Origin: Mucilaginibacter aquariorum
GTDB lineage: Bacteria; Bacteroidota; Bacteroidia; Sphingobacteriales; Sphingobacteriaceae
NCBI RefSeq assembly: GCF_024498135.1
Contig: NZ_JANHOH010000007.1
Location: 62,001 to 126,000, forward strand
Direction: 5' to 3'
Length of the DNA stretch: 64,000 nt
Made by a program: the position numbers and the translations under genes. The notes beneath the pieces were generated by a model. That model was given only the letters and a program-made list of their open reading frames with translations, was not told the DNA's origin and made no database searches. Positions 16,961 through 24,894 of the stretch are shown here, in pieces. How positions within the stretch are numbered: position 1 is the first letter of the stretch; every line of letters starts with the position of its first letter.

Positions 16961-18616
16961 ATGAAGATAAAAGTACTGCTTACGCTAACCTTTGCAACCG
17001 CTGTATTTAGCTTATCGGCGCAAGCCCAAAAAACAGTGACCGCCAAGACGGCAACCTTACCACGGCCAAAACTTGTTGTAGGTTTAGTAGTTGACCAAAT
17101 GCGCTGGGATTACCTGTACCGCTATTACGACCGCTACCAAAGTGGTGGTTTTAAACGGATGCTTAATGAAGGTTTTACCTGCGAAAACACACTGATACCT
17201 TATATCCCAACGGTTACAGCCATAGGGCACTCTACTATTTATACAGGTTCGGTACCTGCTATACATGGCATAGCCGGGAATGATTTTACGATACAGGCAA
17301 CCGGTAAAGAAATGTATTGTACCGAAGATAGTACCGTTACAGCGGTAGGCAGCGATTCAAAGGCAGGCAAAATGTCGCCCCGTAATTTGCTGGTAAGCAC
17401 AGTAACTGACGAACTACGGTTAGCTACAAATTTCCGATCAAAAGTAATAGGTATAGCATTAAAAGATCGCGGCGGTATTTTACCCGCGGGCCATGCAGCC
17501 AATGCGGCTTATTGGTTTGACGATGCCAACGGCGCATGGATTAGCAGCAGCTATTATATGACCGACCTGCCGGCCTGGGTTAAAACCTTTAACGCTACCA
17601 AACCAGCAGAGAAGTATCTGAAACAAGACTGGAACACCCTTTACCCGATAAATACTTACGTACAAAGCGCGCCGGATAACAGCCCTAAGTATGAAGGTAA
17701 ATTCAGCGGTACCGATGCACCAACTTTCCCTATAAAAACATCCGAATTATATAAAGGCAAAGCCGGGATGATCCGCTCTACCCCTTATGGTAACAGTATG
17801 ACGCTTGACCTGGCTAAAGCGGCCATCGAAAGTGAAAAATTGGGTGCCGGTTCAGTGACCGACTTCCTGGCAGTAAGCCTTTCTTCCACAGATTATATTG
17901 GGCATCAGTTTGGTCCAAACTCGGTTGAGGTTGAAGATACCTACCTGCGTTTAGATAAAGACCTGGCAGCTTTCTTTACTTATTTAGATGGGAAGCTGGG
18001 TAAAAGGAATTACAGCGTTTTTTTAAGTGCCGACCATGGTGCCGCGCATAATCCCAGCTTTTTAATAGACCATAATATCCCGGCAGGTGTTTGGAAAAGC
18101 GGCGATGTGCAAACGCGGTTAAACAAAATGCTGGAGGATAAGTATAAAGTAAAAGGCGTGGTATTAAACCTGGATAACTACCAGGTAAATTTTAATAATG
18201 CAGCTATTAAAAAGGAGAACCTGAACGCAGACGCTTTAAAATTGGATTGCATCCAGTTTTTACAGCAGGAACCCCAAATTGCTTACGCGGTTGATATGCA
18301 GCACGTACAAACGGCCACCATACCGGATGAACTTCGCACACGCATCCAAAACGGATACAATGCCGAACGCAGCGGCACTATCCAGATCGTCCTGAAACCG
18401 GGATGGTATAGCGGAGGCCAAACAGGCACCACCCACGGCACCTGGAACCCTTACGATGCGCATATCCCATTGGTATTTATGGGCTGGGGCATTAAACATG
18501 GCAGCCTAACCCGCGAAACCCACATGACAGATATAGCAGCAACAGTAGCTCAATTATTGCACATACAAGCGCCAAACGGCAACATAGGTACAGCTATTGG
18601 CGAGGTGTTGAAGTAA
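16961..18616 (+). CDS. PafA-type alkaline phosphatase, secreted
   Basis: 551 residues from the ATG at 16961, which begins a signal peptide (SLSAQAQ near 23); the longer open frame upstream crosses the promoter. Alkaline phosphatase superfamily features: PKLVVGLVVDQMRWDYL (first metal-binding Asp), the Thr nucleophile block PTVTAIGHS (~84-91), GND (~106), LKDRGGILPAGH (Lys that contacts phosphate in PafA), SSTDYIGHQFGP (Asp and His metal ligands), SADHGA (Asp-His) and a C-terminal THGTWNPYDAHIP (His ligand). PafA enzymes release phosphate from monoesters in the periplasm and are not blocked by phosphate. The promoter has an 11-base inverted repeat. Confidence 0.9.
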   Translation: MKIKVLLTLTFATAVFSLSAQAQKTVTAKTATLPRPKLVVGLVVDQMRWDYLYRYYDRYQSGGFKRMLNEGFTCENTLIPYIPTVTAIGHSTIYTGSVPAIHGIAGNDFTIQATGKEMYCTEDSTVTAVGSDSKAGKMSPRNLLVSTVTDELRLATNFRSKVIGIALKDRGGILPAGHAANAAYWFDDANGAWISSSYYMTDLPAWVKTFNATKPAEKYLKQDWNTLYPINTYVQSAPDNSPKYEGKFSGTDAPTFPIKTSELYKGKAGMIRSTPYGNSMTLDLAKAAIESEKLGAGSVTDFLAVSLSSTDYIGHQFGPNSVEVEDTYLRLDKDLAAFFTYLDGKLGKRNYSVFLSADHGAAHNPSFLIDHNIPAGVWKSGDVQTRLNKMLEDKYKVKGVVLNLDNYQVNFNNAAIKKENLNADALKLDCIQFLQQEPQIAYAVDMQHVQTATIPDELRTRIQNGYNAERSGTIQIVLKPGWYSGGQTGTTHGTWNPYDAHIPLVFMGWGIKHGSLTRETHMTDIAATVAQLLHIQAPNGNIGTAIGEVLK

Positions 18617-18633
18617 GAGAGTCAGCAAAGACA

Positions 18634-18750
18634 GGAAGTCGGTAAGTCCGAAAGACGAAGCCTTGTTGCCATTTTATAAATCATTGCCGTCGGCTTTAGC
18701 CGACGGTTTAAAATAATCTTCCGGACTTTCGGTCTTTCCGACTTGCGGAC
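18634..18750. repeat. Inverted-repeat element with AAGTCGG / CCGACTT arms and inner hairpin
   Basis: The outer arms contain GGAAGTCGGTAAGTCCGAAAG and CTTTCGGTCTTTCCGACTT, imperfectly complementary. Inside is a perfect hairpin CCGTCGGCTTTAGCCGACGG at 18687-18706. It fills the gap between the phosphatase and the ThiE-like gene. It has no T run of its own, but may end the upstream transcript. Confidence 0.75.
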
Positions 18751-18756
18751 TAACCT

Positions 18757-19380
18757 ATGAAGAAATACATTTCCAAATTCCATTACCTCACGCAAGACCT
18801 GCCCAATCGTACCCATGTTGAGCAAGCCCAAATAGCCTGCGAAGCCGGGGCCAACTGGATCCAGTACCGTTGCATGAGCAAAAGCGATGAAGAAATGGTG
18901 GCAGAGATAAACCAGATAGCATCCATCTGCGATGACTGGGGGGCAACACTTATCCTTGCCAATCATTACCATTTGTTAGATAAAGTAGATGCGCAAGGTG
19001 TACATATTGAAGATCTTGATGCCGATTTTACCGCTATCCGCGAAGCGATAACCGACGAGAAAACTTTAGGTGCATCGGCCACAAACGTAGAAGCATTACT
19101 GCGAATCCAAAACACCGGCGTGGTAGATTATTGCGGCTATGGCCCCTTCGCCCATACCGATACCAAGCCAAATGATAAACCACTATTGGGATACGACGGC
19201 TACCGCCAGTTAGAAAAGCAGCCGATAGATATCCCGGTTATAGCAGTTGGTGGCGTACAATTAAAAGATGTAGATCTGTTAATGCAAACAGGCGTTTACG
19301 GCATCGCGGTATCCTCGGCGGTTAATTTATCACTTGATCCGGGTGGTATGGTAAAGGAGATTTACAGGAAGATATATTAA
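18757..19380 (+). CDS. thiE: ThiE/TenI-family thiamine phosphate synthase-like protein
   Basis: 207 residues, TIM-barrel family. Motifs match thiamine phosphate synthase: QYRCMSK (in place of QLREK) near 32-38, NHYHLLDKVDAQGVHIE (substrate loop), GYGPFAHTDTKPND (phosphate-binding GPxxxTxTK) near 128 and AVGGV near 163. ThiE joins the hydroxymethylpyrimidine diphosphate and thiazole phosphate to thiamine phosphate. The pyrimidine-binding part deviates from consensus, so a TenI-like aromatase is an alternative. No other thi biosynthesis genes and no riboswitch adjoin it; the start is six bases past an inverted repeat. Confidence 0.75.
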   Translation: MKKYISKFHYLTQDLPNRTHVEQAQIACEAGANWIQYRCMSKSDEEMVAEINQIASICDDWGATLILANHYHLLDKVDAQGVHIEDLDADFTAIREAITDEKTLGASATNVEALLRIQNTGVVDYCGYGPFAHTDTKPNDKPLLGYDGYRQLEKQPIDIPVIAVGGVQLKDVDLLMQTGVYGIAVSSAVNLSLDPGGMVKEIYRKIY

Positions 19381-19396
19381 TGTCCATCCCCTGTTT

Positions 19397-19490
19397 GTCA
19401 TCCTGAGCGATAGCGAAGGATCTAATAATAAAGCGACAAGCGGACTATGCATATCGGCGAATAGATACTTCGCTATCGCTCAGCATGACA
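19397..19490. repeat. Inverted-repeat element, copy 1 of the GAGCGATAGCGAAGGATCT family
   Basis: The left arm reads GTCATCCTGAGCGATAGCGA and the right arm TTCGCTATCGCTCAGCATGAC. The second copy is at 45273-45364, there with the better matching arm on the other side. It lies between the convergent ThiE-like and acetyltransferase genes. Confidence 0.8.
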
Positions 19491-19498
19491 ATGAAGAT

Positions 19499-20017
19499 TT
19501 AGATATTCCTATACGCCACATACACATGCTCATCCAACACCTTACCGTTTTTAATAACCGACTGTTTTAACACCGCTTGTTGGGTATAGCCCGCTTTCTC
19601 CAGCACCCGCATTGATTTTGGGTTTGTGCTGAAAACAAAAGCCATAATGCAAATGATATCTAACTTTTTAAAGCCATAGCCGGTTACCAGTTTAACTGCT
19701 TCGGGGATAATGCCACGGCCCCAGTATTGTTCGCTCAGCCAGTAGCCAATTAGTGGCGATTTGATATAGACATCATCCCTGAAATCCAAGCCTATCACAC
19801 CCGCAACCTCGCCGTTTATTTCGATAGCAAAATTGGTAACGGGATCCTGGTGAAGGTTCAGGTTGATAAAAAACTCCGCATCGGCCAAGGTATATGGCGA
19901 TGGGAACCTGTCGAGCAGGCAAGCGGTAATATTGGGGTTATTGGCATGTTTTTGCAGGGATGGCGCATCTGCAGCCTGCCAAGTGCGCAGGGTAAATCGG
20001 CTTCCTTTTATTTCCAT
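19499..20017 (-). CDS. GNAT-family N-acetyltransferase (RimJ/RimL type)
   Basis: 172 residues from the ATG at 20017 (the frame could also begin at a TTG at 20032). GNAT fold: N-terminal FTLRTWQAADAPSL, central VAGVIGLDF strand, and the acetyl-CoA pyrophosphate loop QYWGRGIIPEA (Q/RxxGxG/A pattern) near residue 97, then NPKSMRVLEKAGY. Close to ribosomal-protein or small-molecule acetyltransferases; the acceptor is not predictable. It runs divergently from the S9 peptidase. Confidence 0.85.
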   Translation of the reverse strand: MEIKGSRFTLRTWQAADAPSLQKHANNPNITACLLDRFPSPYTLADAEFFINLNLHQDPVTNFAIEINGEVAGVIGLDFRDDVYIKSPLIGYWLSEQYWGRGIIPEAVKLVTGYGFKKLDIICIMAFVFSTNPKSMRVLEKAGYTQQAVLKQSVIKNGKVLDEHVYVAYRNI

Positions 20018-20092
20018 ATTGTAACAATCCAAACGTTAAAAATAGTAATATTACCTAAACTGTTAAATTGCAGCGCTTAACAGCAATTTGTT

Positions 20093-22462
20093 ATGAAGAA
20101 AAGCTTTACCTTATTATTCCTTTGCCTTGGATTTGCCGCATCGGCACAAAAACTGGAAGTACTTACCGTTGAAAAAATAATGCGCGACCCCAAATGGATG
20201 GGCGTATCACCAGATAATATCCGCTGGAGCGACGACAGCAAAAAGATCTATTTCAACTGGAACCCGGATAAGACTGAACGCGATGAACTGTTCTACATCA
20301 GCCCAAACAATATAAAACCACAAAAAACTACGCTAACCCAGCGCCGTGATCTGATCCCCGATAACGGCAAATGGAACAAAAAGCGTACGTTAAAAACCTT
20401 CGAAAAAAACGGCAATATCTATCTGCTGGAAGTAGCTTCGGGCAAAACAGTACAGCTAACCAATACTACCAATCGCGAAAGCAACCCAACCTTTAGCGGC
20501 GATGAAGGCAGCATTATTTTCACTAACGATAACAATCTGTATGCCTTAAAGCTGAACAAAGGCGAGCTAACTCAGCTGACCAATTTTGTTAAAACAGCAA
20601 GCACAGAAAAGAAACCCGCTAAAGATAATGAGCAGGCCCGCTGGCTAAAAAAACAGCAATTAGAACTGTTTGATATTATTAAAGTGAACGAGAAAGACCG
20701 TAAACTGGATTCTGTAGAGCGCAGCCAGTTTAAGGTTGCTAAACTAAAGGAGATAGCCTTTGGCGATAAAAGATTAAGCAATGTGCAGTTAAGTCCGGAT
20801 GGCAGGTACGTAACGTATCGCCTTACCCAATCTGCCGAGGGTGTGAAAAACGCTATCGTGCCGGATTATGTGACCTCGTCGGGCTATACCGAAGATATCC
20901 CAAACCGTTCAAAGGTGGGTAGCCCGCAGGCTACATCCGAGAGTTTTATTTTTGATACCCGTCGCGATTCAGTTTATGGCATCGTCACCAAAGACCTGCC
21001 CGGCATAAAAGATATCCCGGCGTATTTTAAAGATTACCCCAAAGAATTAGAAGCATTAAAGAAGCTAAATGCCGACCGCAAGGTTGATATCAGCGGCCCG
21101 TTCTGGAGCCCGGATAGTAAATACGCCATTGTAAATATAGATGCGCAGGATAACAAAGACCGCTGGCTGATGAAACTGGATGCCGCAACAGGTAAGCTTA
21201 CCCCGTTGGACCGCCAGCACGACGATGCCTGGATAGGCGGCCCTGGTACAGGGGCATGGTTCGCCAATGGTAGCCTGGGCTGGACGGATAACACGCACTT
21301 TTATTTCCAGAGCGAAGCCAGCGGATACTCGCATTTATATATTGCCGATGTAATAACCGGCGAAAAGAAGCAGCTAACATCGGGCAAATGGGAAGTGCAA
21401 ACCCTGCGTTTATCCAACGATAAAAGAACCTTTTACTTTACCGCTAATATCGAGCACCCGGGCATTACGCATTTTTATAAGATTCCGGTAACAGGAGGCA
21501 GCCCGATTAAAATTACTTCGATGAAAGGCGGTAACGAGATAGATCTTTCGCCTGATGAAAAATGGCTGGCTATCCGTTATTCCTACTCAAATAAACCTTG
21601 GGAACTGTATGTACAACCCAACAAACCGGGGGCAAAAGCAGCACAGGTAACTAATTCTACTACCGAAGAATTTAAATCGTACGCATGGAAAGAGCCGGAA
21701 GTAATTAGTTTTAAGAACCGCAATGGTAAGGATATTTACGCACGGCTTTATCAGCCCAAAAATCCCGATCCGGCAAAACCTGCTGTAGTATTTGTGCATG
21801 GCGCGGGCTATCTGCAAAATGTGCACTACTGGTGGAGCAGCTATTTCCGCGAGTACATGTTTAACAACATGCTGGTTGATAACGGCTATACCGTGCTGGA
21901 TATCGACTATACCGCCAGCTCGGGCTATGGACGCGATATCCGCACAGGTATTTATCGCCACATGGGTGGCGCAGATCTGACAGACCAGGTAGATGGCGTA
22001 AAGCTACTGGTAGAAAAGTATGGTGTTAACCCAAAACATGTGGGTTTATATGGCGGCTCGTACGGTGGGTTTATGACATTGATGGCATTGTTCACTCAAC
22101 CCGATGTTTTTGCATCAGGCGCGGCCATACGCTCGGTTACCGATTGGGCTCATTACAATCACGGCTATACCTCCAACATTCTTAACGAACCCTTTAACGA
22201 CGAGATTGCCTACCGCCAAAGCTCACCTATTTATTTTGCCGATGGCTTAAAAGGCAGGTTGTTGATGCTGCATGGCATGGTAGATCAGAATGTAAACTAC
22301 CAGGATATCATAAGGCTTAGTCAGAAGTTGATTGAACTGCACAAAGAGAATTGGGAGCTGGCTTCATACCCGGTAGAAGACCACGGTTTTGTACAATCCA
22401 GCAGCTGGACAGATGAGTATAAACGGATCTATAAACTGTTTGAGGAAACGTTAAAGAAATAA
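20093..22462 (+). CDS. S9 family prolyl oligopeptidase-type peptidase, secreted
   Basis: 789 residues, signal peptide ending near residue 18 (ASAQ). Residues ~30-540 form a WD-like beta-propeller with TolB-like repeats (KQLTSGKWEVQTL, LSPDEKWLAIRYSYS); the C-terminal alpha/beta-hydrolase domain has the Ser nucleophile in YGGSYGGF (near 659), Asp in HGMVDQNV and His in DHGF. It is a different subfamily from the DPP-IV-type enzyme at the left edge, where the Ser motif is GWSGGG. Likely role: cutting short peptides in the periplasm. Confidence 0.92.
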   Translation: MKKSFTLLFLCLGFAASAQKLEVLTVEKIMRDPKWMGVSPDNIRWSDDSKKIYFNWNPDKTERDELFYISPNNIKPQKTTLTQRRDLIPDNGKWNKKRTLKTFEKNGNIYLLEVASGKTVQLTNTTNRESNPTFSGDEGSIIFTNDNNLYALKLNKGELTQLTNFVKTASTEKKPAKDNEQARWLKKQQLELFDIIKVNEKDRKLDSVERSQFKVAKLKEIAFGDKRLSNVQLSPDGRYVTYRLTQSAEGVKNAIVPDYVTSSGYTEDIPNRSKVGSPQATSESFIFDTRRDSVYGIVTKDLPGIKDIPAYFKDYPKELEALKKLNADRKVDISGPFWSPDSKYAIVNIDAQDNKDRWLMKLDAATGKLTPLDRQHDDAWIGGPGTGAWFANGSLGWTDNTHFYFQSEASGYSHLYIADVITGEKKQLTSGKWEVQTLRLSNDKRTFYFTANIEHPGITHFYKIPVTGGSPIKITSMKGGNEIDLSPDEKWLAIRYSYSNKPWELYVQPNKPGAKAAQVTNSTTEEFKSYAWKEPEVISFKNRNGKDIYARLYQPKNPDPAKPAVVFVHGAGYLQNVHYWWSSYFREYMFNNMLVDNGYTVLDIDYTASSGYGRDIRTGIYRHMGGADLTDQVDGVKLLVEKYGVNPKHVGLYGGSYGGFMTLMALFTQPDVFASGAAIRSVTDWAHYNHGYTSNILNEPFNDEIAYRQSSPIYFADGLKGRLLMLHGMVDQNVNYQDIIRLSQKLIELHKENWELASYPVEDHGFVQSSSWTDEYKRIYKLFEETLKK

Positions 22463-22464
22463 AG

Positions 22465-22564
22465 AAGCCTCACCCCGGCCCTCTCCAAAGGAGGGGGCGT
22501 TTGTGAAGTGACAATATAATATGTTTTAAAGTCCTCTCCTTTGGAGAGGATTTAGGTGAGGCTT
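22465..22564. repeat. Inverted-repeat element with AAGCCTCACC / GGTGAGGCTT arms
   Basis: Outer arms AAGCCTCACC and GGTGAGGCTT are perfectly complementary. Inside each end is a second hairpin-forming block (CTCTCCAAAGGAG on the left, CCTCTCCTTTGGAGAGG on the right), so the element can form one long arm or two separate hairpins. It fills the whole gap between the S9 peptidase and the next gene. Confidence 0.8.
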
Positions 22565-22571
22565 AATAACT

Positions 22572-22994
22572 ATGAAAAAACTATTCTACATAATCCCTAT
22601 TCTGCTCGCCCTTGCCTGTAAGCCCGCCAAGCACCCTTCCGCTGTGCAGATCTCCCTTGTAAACAATGGGCAGTCGGTACAGTTTAAGGGTTTGGATTAT
22701 GCTGTAATGCAGGATATTGGGCGCGATACCACTAAAGATGTATGGCAAAACCTAGTGCCGGTTTATCGCATGCCTGCCGATACGGATATGAAAAATTATC
22801 AGCCTGTGCAGCCCGGGCGTTACCAGTTAAAAGATAGTGTGGTGATCTTTACGCCCGATACCCCCTTTGTAAAAGGACAAACTTACTTTGTACGCAATTA
22901 CCGCCTGGGCGAAGGCGCAATGCTTATCGATTATATAAAAGGCCGCTCCCAACCCGGTAAAGTGCATTTTATTGATTTGATTTTTAAGCAATAA
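22572..22994 (+). CDS. Hypothetical lipoprotein
   Basis: 140 residues with a type II signal peptide (lipobox LALAC, Cys at about 16). The rest is a short beta-rich domain with no motif I recognise; the C-terminal part contains YFVRNYRLGEGAMLIDYIKG. It stands alone between an inverted-repeat element and the promoter of rimP. No function assigned. Confidence 0.7.
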   Translation: MKKLFYIIPILLALACKPAKHPSAVQISLVNNGQSVQFKGLDYAVMQDIGRDTTKDVWQNLVPVYRMPADTDMKNYQPVQPGRYQLKDSVVIFTPDTPFVKGQTYFVRNYRLGEGAMLIDYIKGRSQPGKVHFIDLIFKQ

Positions 22995-22996
22995 GC

Positions 22997-23026
22997 TTTG
23001 AAAATGAAAAAAACTTGCTATATTTG
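22997..23026 (+). promoter_or_regulatory. Promoter upstream of rimP (TTTG-N18-TATATTTG)
   Basis: TTTG at 22997-23000 and TATATTTG at 23019-23026, spacer 18, both exact matches to the Bacteroidota consensus. A start near 23033 would put the hairpin at 23039-23071 at the very 5' end of the transcript. Confidence 0.65.
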
Positions 23027-23038
23027 CATCTGAATTAA

Positions 23039-23071
23039 AAAAGAGGGGGCGTTTGTCCCCTCTTTTATTTT
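23039..23071 (+). terminator. Hairpin with T-rich tail in the rimP leader
   Basis: AAAAGAGGGG (23039-23048) pairs perfectly with CCCCTCTTTT (23057-23066) around an 8-base loop, followed by ATTTTA. It looks like an intrinsic terminator for the lipoprotein gene, yet it lies downstream of the best promoter for rimP, so it may also act as an attenuator or yield a short RNA. Confidence 0.75.
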
Positions 23072-23131
23072 ATCAATCAAATTATCATCCGCCCCATTTA
23101 TCTATCGGGATACCGGAAAAAACATACGATA

Positions 23132-23596
23132 ATGAATATTGAAAAAAGAACAACTGAACTGGTAGAGGAGAAAATTGCCGACATGCCAAACTTGTTTTTG
23201 GTGGATGTTAAAATGCATTCGAACGGCAAGCTGATAGTACTGGTTGATGGGGATAACGGGATAGGGATTGCTGATTGTGTTGCCATAAGCAGGCATGTAG
23301 GCTTTCATCTGGAAGAAGAGAACGTTATTGATACTCCATACAACCTGGAGGTTTCATCGCCCGGTATTGATACGCCGCTAACATTAAAAAGGCAATACGC
23401 TAAAAACATAGGGCGTACGTTAGCTATTAAAATGGACGACGGTACAAAACGTGAAGGCGTATTAAAAGAGGCGGGCGACGACTCTATTATAATTGAAGAA
23501 GCAATAAAAGAAAAAGGGAAAAAGGCTGTAACTGTTGAAAGCACTATCCCGACAGATAAAATAACAGAAACAAAAGTTTTAATATCATTCAAGTAG
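23132..23596 (+). CDS. rimP: Ribosome maturation factor RimP
   Basis: 154 residues, the usual length. The N-terminal alpha/beta domain contains LFLVDVKMHSNGKLIVLVDGDNGI and ISRHVGFHLEEE; the conserved YNLEVSSPGIDTPL motif is present, followed by the SH3-like C-terminal domain (RTLAIKMDDGTKREGVL). It assists 30S subunit maturation. It is followed four bases later by nusA and then infB, the classic conserved order. Confidence 0.95.
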   Translation: MNIEKRTTELVEEKIADMPNLFLVDVKMHSNGKLIVLVDGDNGIGIADCVAISRHVGFHLEEENVIDTPYNLEVSSPGIDTPLTLKRQYAKNIGRTLAIKMDDGTKREGVLKEAGDDSIIIEEAIKEKGKKAVTVESTIPTDKITETKVLISFK

Positions 23597-23599
23597 AAG

Positions 23600-24835
23600 A
23601 TGAGCAATATTAATTTAATTGATTCTTTTCAGGAATTTAAAGATTTCAAAAACATTGACCGCCCAACCATGATGAGCGTTCTGGAAGACGTTTTCAGAAG
23701 CATGATCAGGAAAAAGTACGGTACCGATGAGAATTGTGATGTGATTGTTAACACAGATAATGGTGACTTAGAAATTTGGCGCACACGTGTTGTTGTTGAG
23801 GATGGCTTTAGTGAGGATGATGACCTAGAGGTTGAATTAGCAGAAGCTAAAACAATTGACCCTGATCTGGAGATCGGCGATGAGCAAATTGAGCAGATCA
23901 CTTTAGAAAGCTTTGGCCGCAGGGCTATTTTAGCTGCCCGCCAAACGCTGGTATCTAAAATTTTAGAACTGGAGAAAGACGAGATCTTCAAAAAATATAA
24001 AGACCGCGTTGGCGAAATTGTTACCGGCGAGGTTTACCAGGTTTGGAAAAAAGAAACTTTGGTTTTGGATGATGAAGGCAACGAGCTTTTATTACCAAAA
24101 ACAGAGCAGATCCCGGCCGATTACTTTAAAAAAGGTGATAGCGTAAGGGCGATAATCAGCAAGGTTGATATGCTGAACAGCAACCCTAAAATTATTATAT
24201 CGCGTACCGCGCCCGAGTTTTTACAGCGCTTATTCGAGATGGAAGTTCCCGAAATTTTCGACGGACTGATCACCATCAAGAAAATTGTGCGTGAACCGGG
24301 TGAAAGAGCTAAAGTAGCGGTAGAATCTTACGATGACCGTATCGATCCGGTTGGTGCCTGCGTAGGTATGAAAGGTTCACGTATCCATGGTATCGTTCGC
24401 GAGTTGAAGAACGAGAACATTGATGTAATAAACTTTACAAACAATATTCAGTTATATATACAGCGTGCATTATCGCCTGCAAAAATCACTTCTATTAAAT
24501 TAGATGATGAGAAAAAAACAGCGGCGGTTTACTTAAAGCCAGACCAGGTATCGTTAGCTATCGGTCGCGGTGGCCACAATATTAAATTGGCAGGTAAATT
24601 AACCGGCTATGAAATTGATGTTTACCGTGAGGCTGATGAGCATGACGAGGATGTGGACATTGAAGAATTCTCAGATGAGATTGATAGCTGGATACTTGAC
24701 GAATTTAAACGTATAGGCCTTGATACAGCGAAATCTGTATTGGCATTATCCGTTGGCGAATTGGTTAAACGTACCGATCTGGAAGAAGAAACAATAAAAG
24801 ATGTTTTATCAATTCTGCAGGCAGAATTTGAATAA
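23600..24835 (+). CDS. nusA: Transcription termination/antitermination protein NusA
   Basis: 411 residues. N-terminal RNA-polymerase-binding domain (residues 1-~125), S1 domain (~130-200, VGEIVTGEVYQVWKK), then two KH domains (VESYDDRIDPVGACVGMKGSRI and VSLAIGRGGHNIKLA). It modulates pausing, termination and antitermination. The short acidic C-terminal helical tail (SWILDEFKRIGLDTAKSVL) is less than the duplicated acidic repeats of E. coli NusA, a normal size for Bacteroidota. Second gene of the rimP-nusA-infB operon. Confidence 0.96.
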   Translation: MSNINLIDSFQEFKDFKNIDRPTMMSVLEDVFRSMIRKKYGTDENCDVIVNTDNGDLEIWRTRVVVEDGFSEDDDLEVELAEAKTIDPDLEIGDEQIEQITLESFGRRAILAARQTLVSKILELEKDEIFKKYKDRVGEIVTGEVYQVWKKETLVLDDEGNELLLPKTEQIPADYFKKGDSVRAIISKVDMLNSNPKIIISRTAPEFLQRLFEMEVPEIFDGLITIKKIVREPGERAKVAVESYDDRIDPVGACVGMKGSRIHGIVRELKNENIDVINFTNNIQLYIQRALSPAKITSIKLDDEKKTAAVYLKPDQVSLAIGRGGHNIKLAGKLTGYEIDVYREADEHDEDVDIEEFSDEIDSWILDEFKRIGLDTAKSVLALSVGELVKRTDLEEETIKDVLSILQAEFE

Positions 24836-24859
24836 ACGTAGAAACAAGAATTAAAATCG

Positions 24860-24867
24860 TATTTTTG
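24860..24867 (+). promoter_or_regulatory. Possible internal -7 element before infB
   Basis: TATTTTTG matches TAnnTTTG, 28 bases before the infB start. The nearest TTTG upstream is too far (29-base spacer), so this is at best a weak internal promoter. Confidence 0.3.
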
Positions 24868-24894
24868 CGATAATTAGCAGAGAAAATTTAATAA

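Noticed and set aside
22465..22564. Ordinary intrinsic terminator after the S9 peptidase
   Set aside because: The stem arms are ~100 bases apart and there is no T run; better described as a repeat element.
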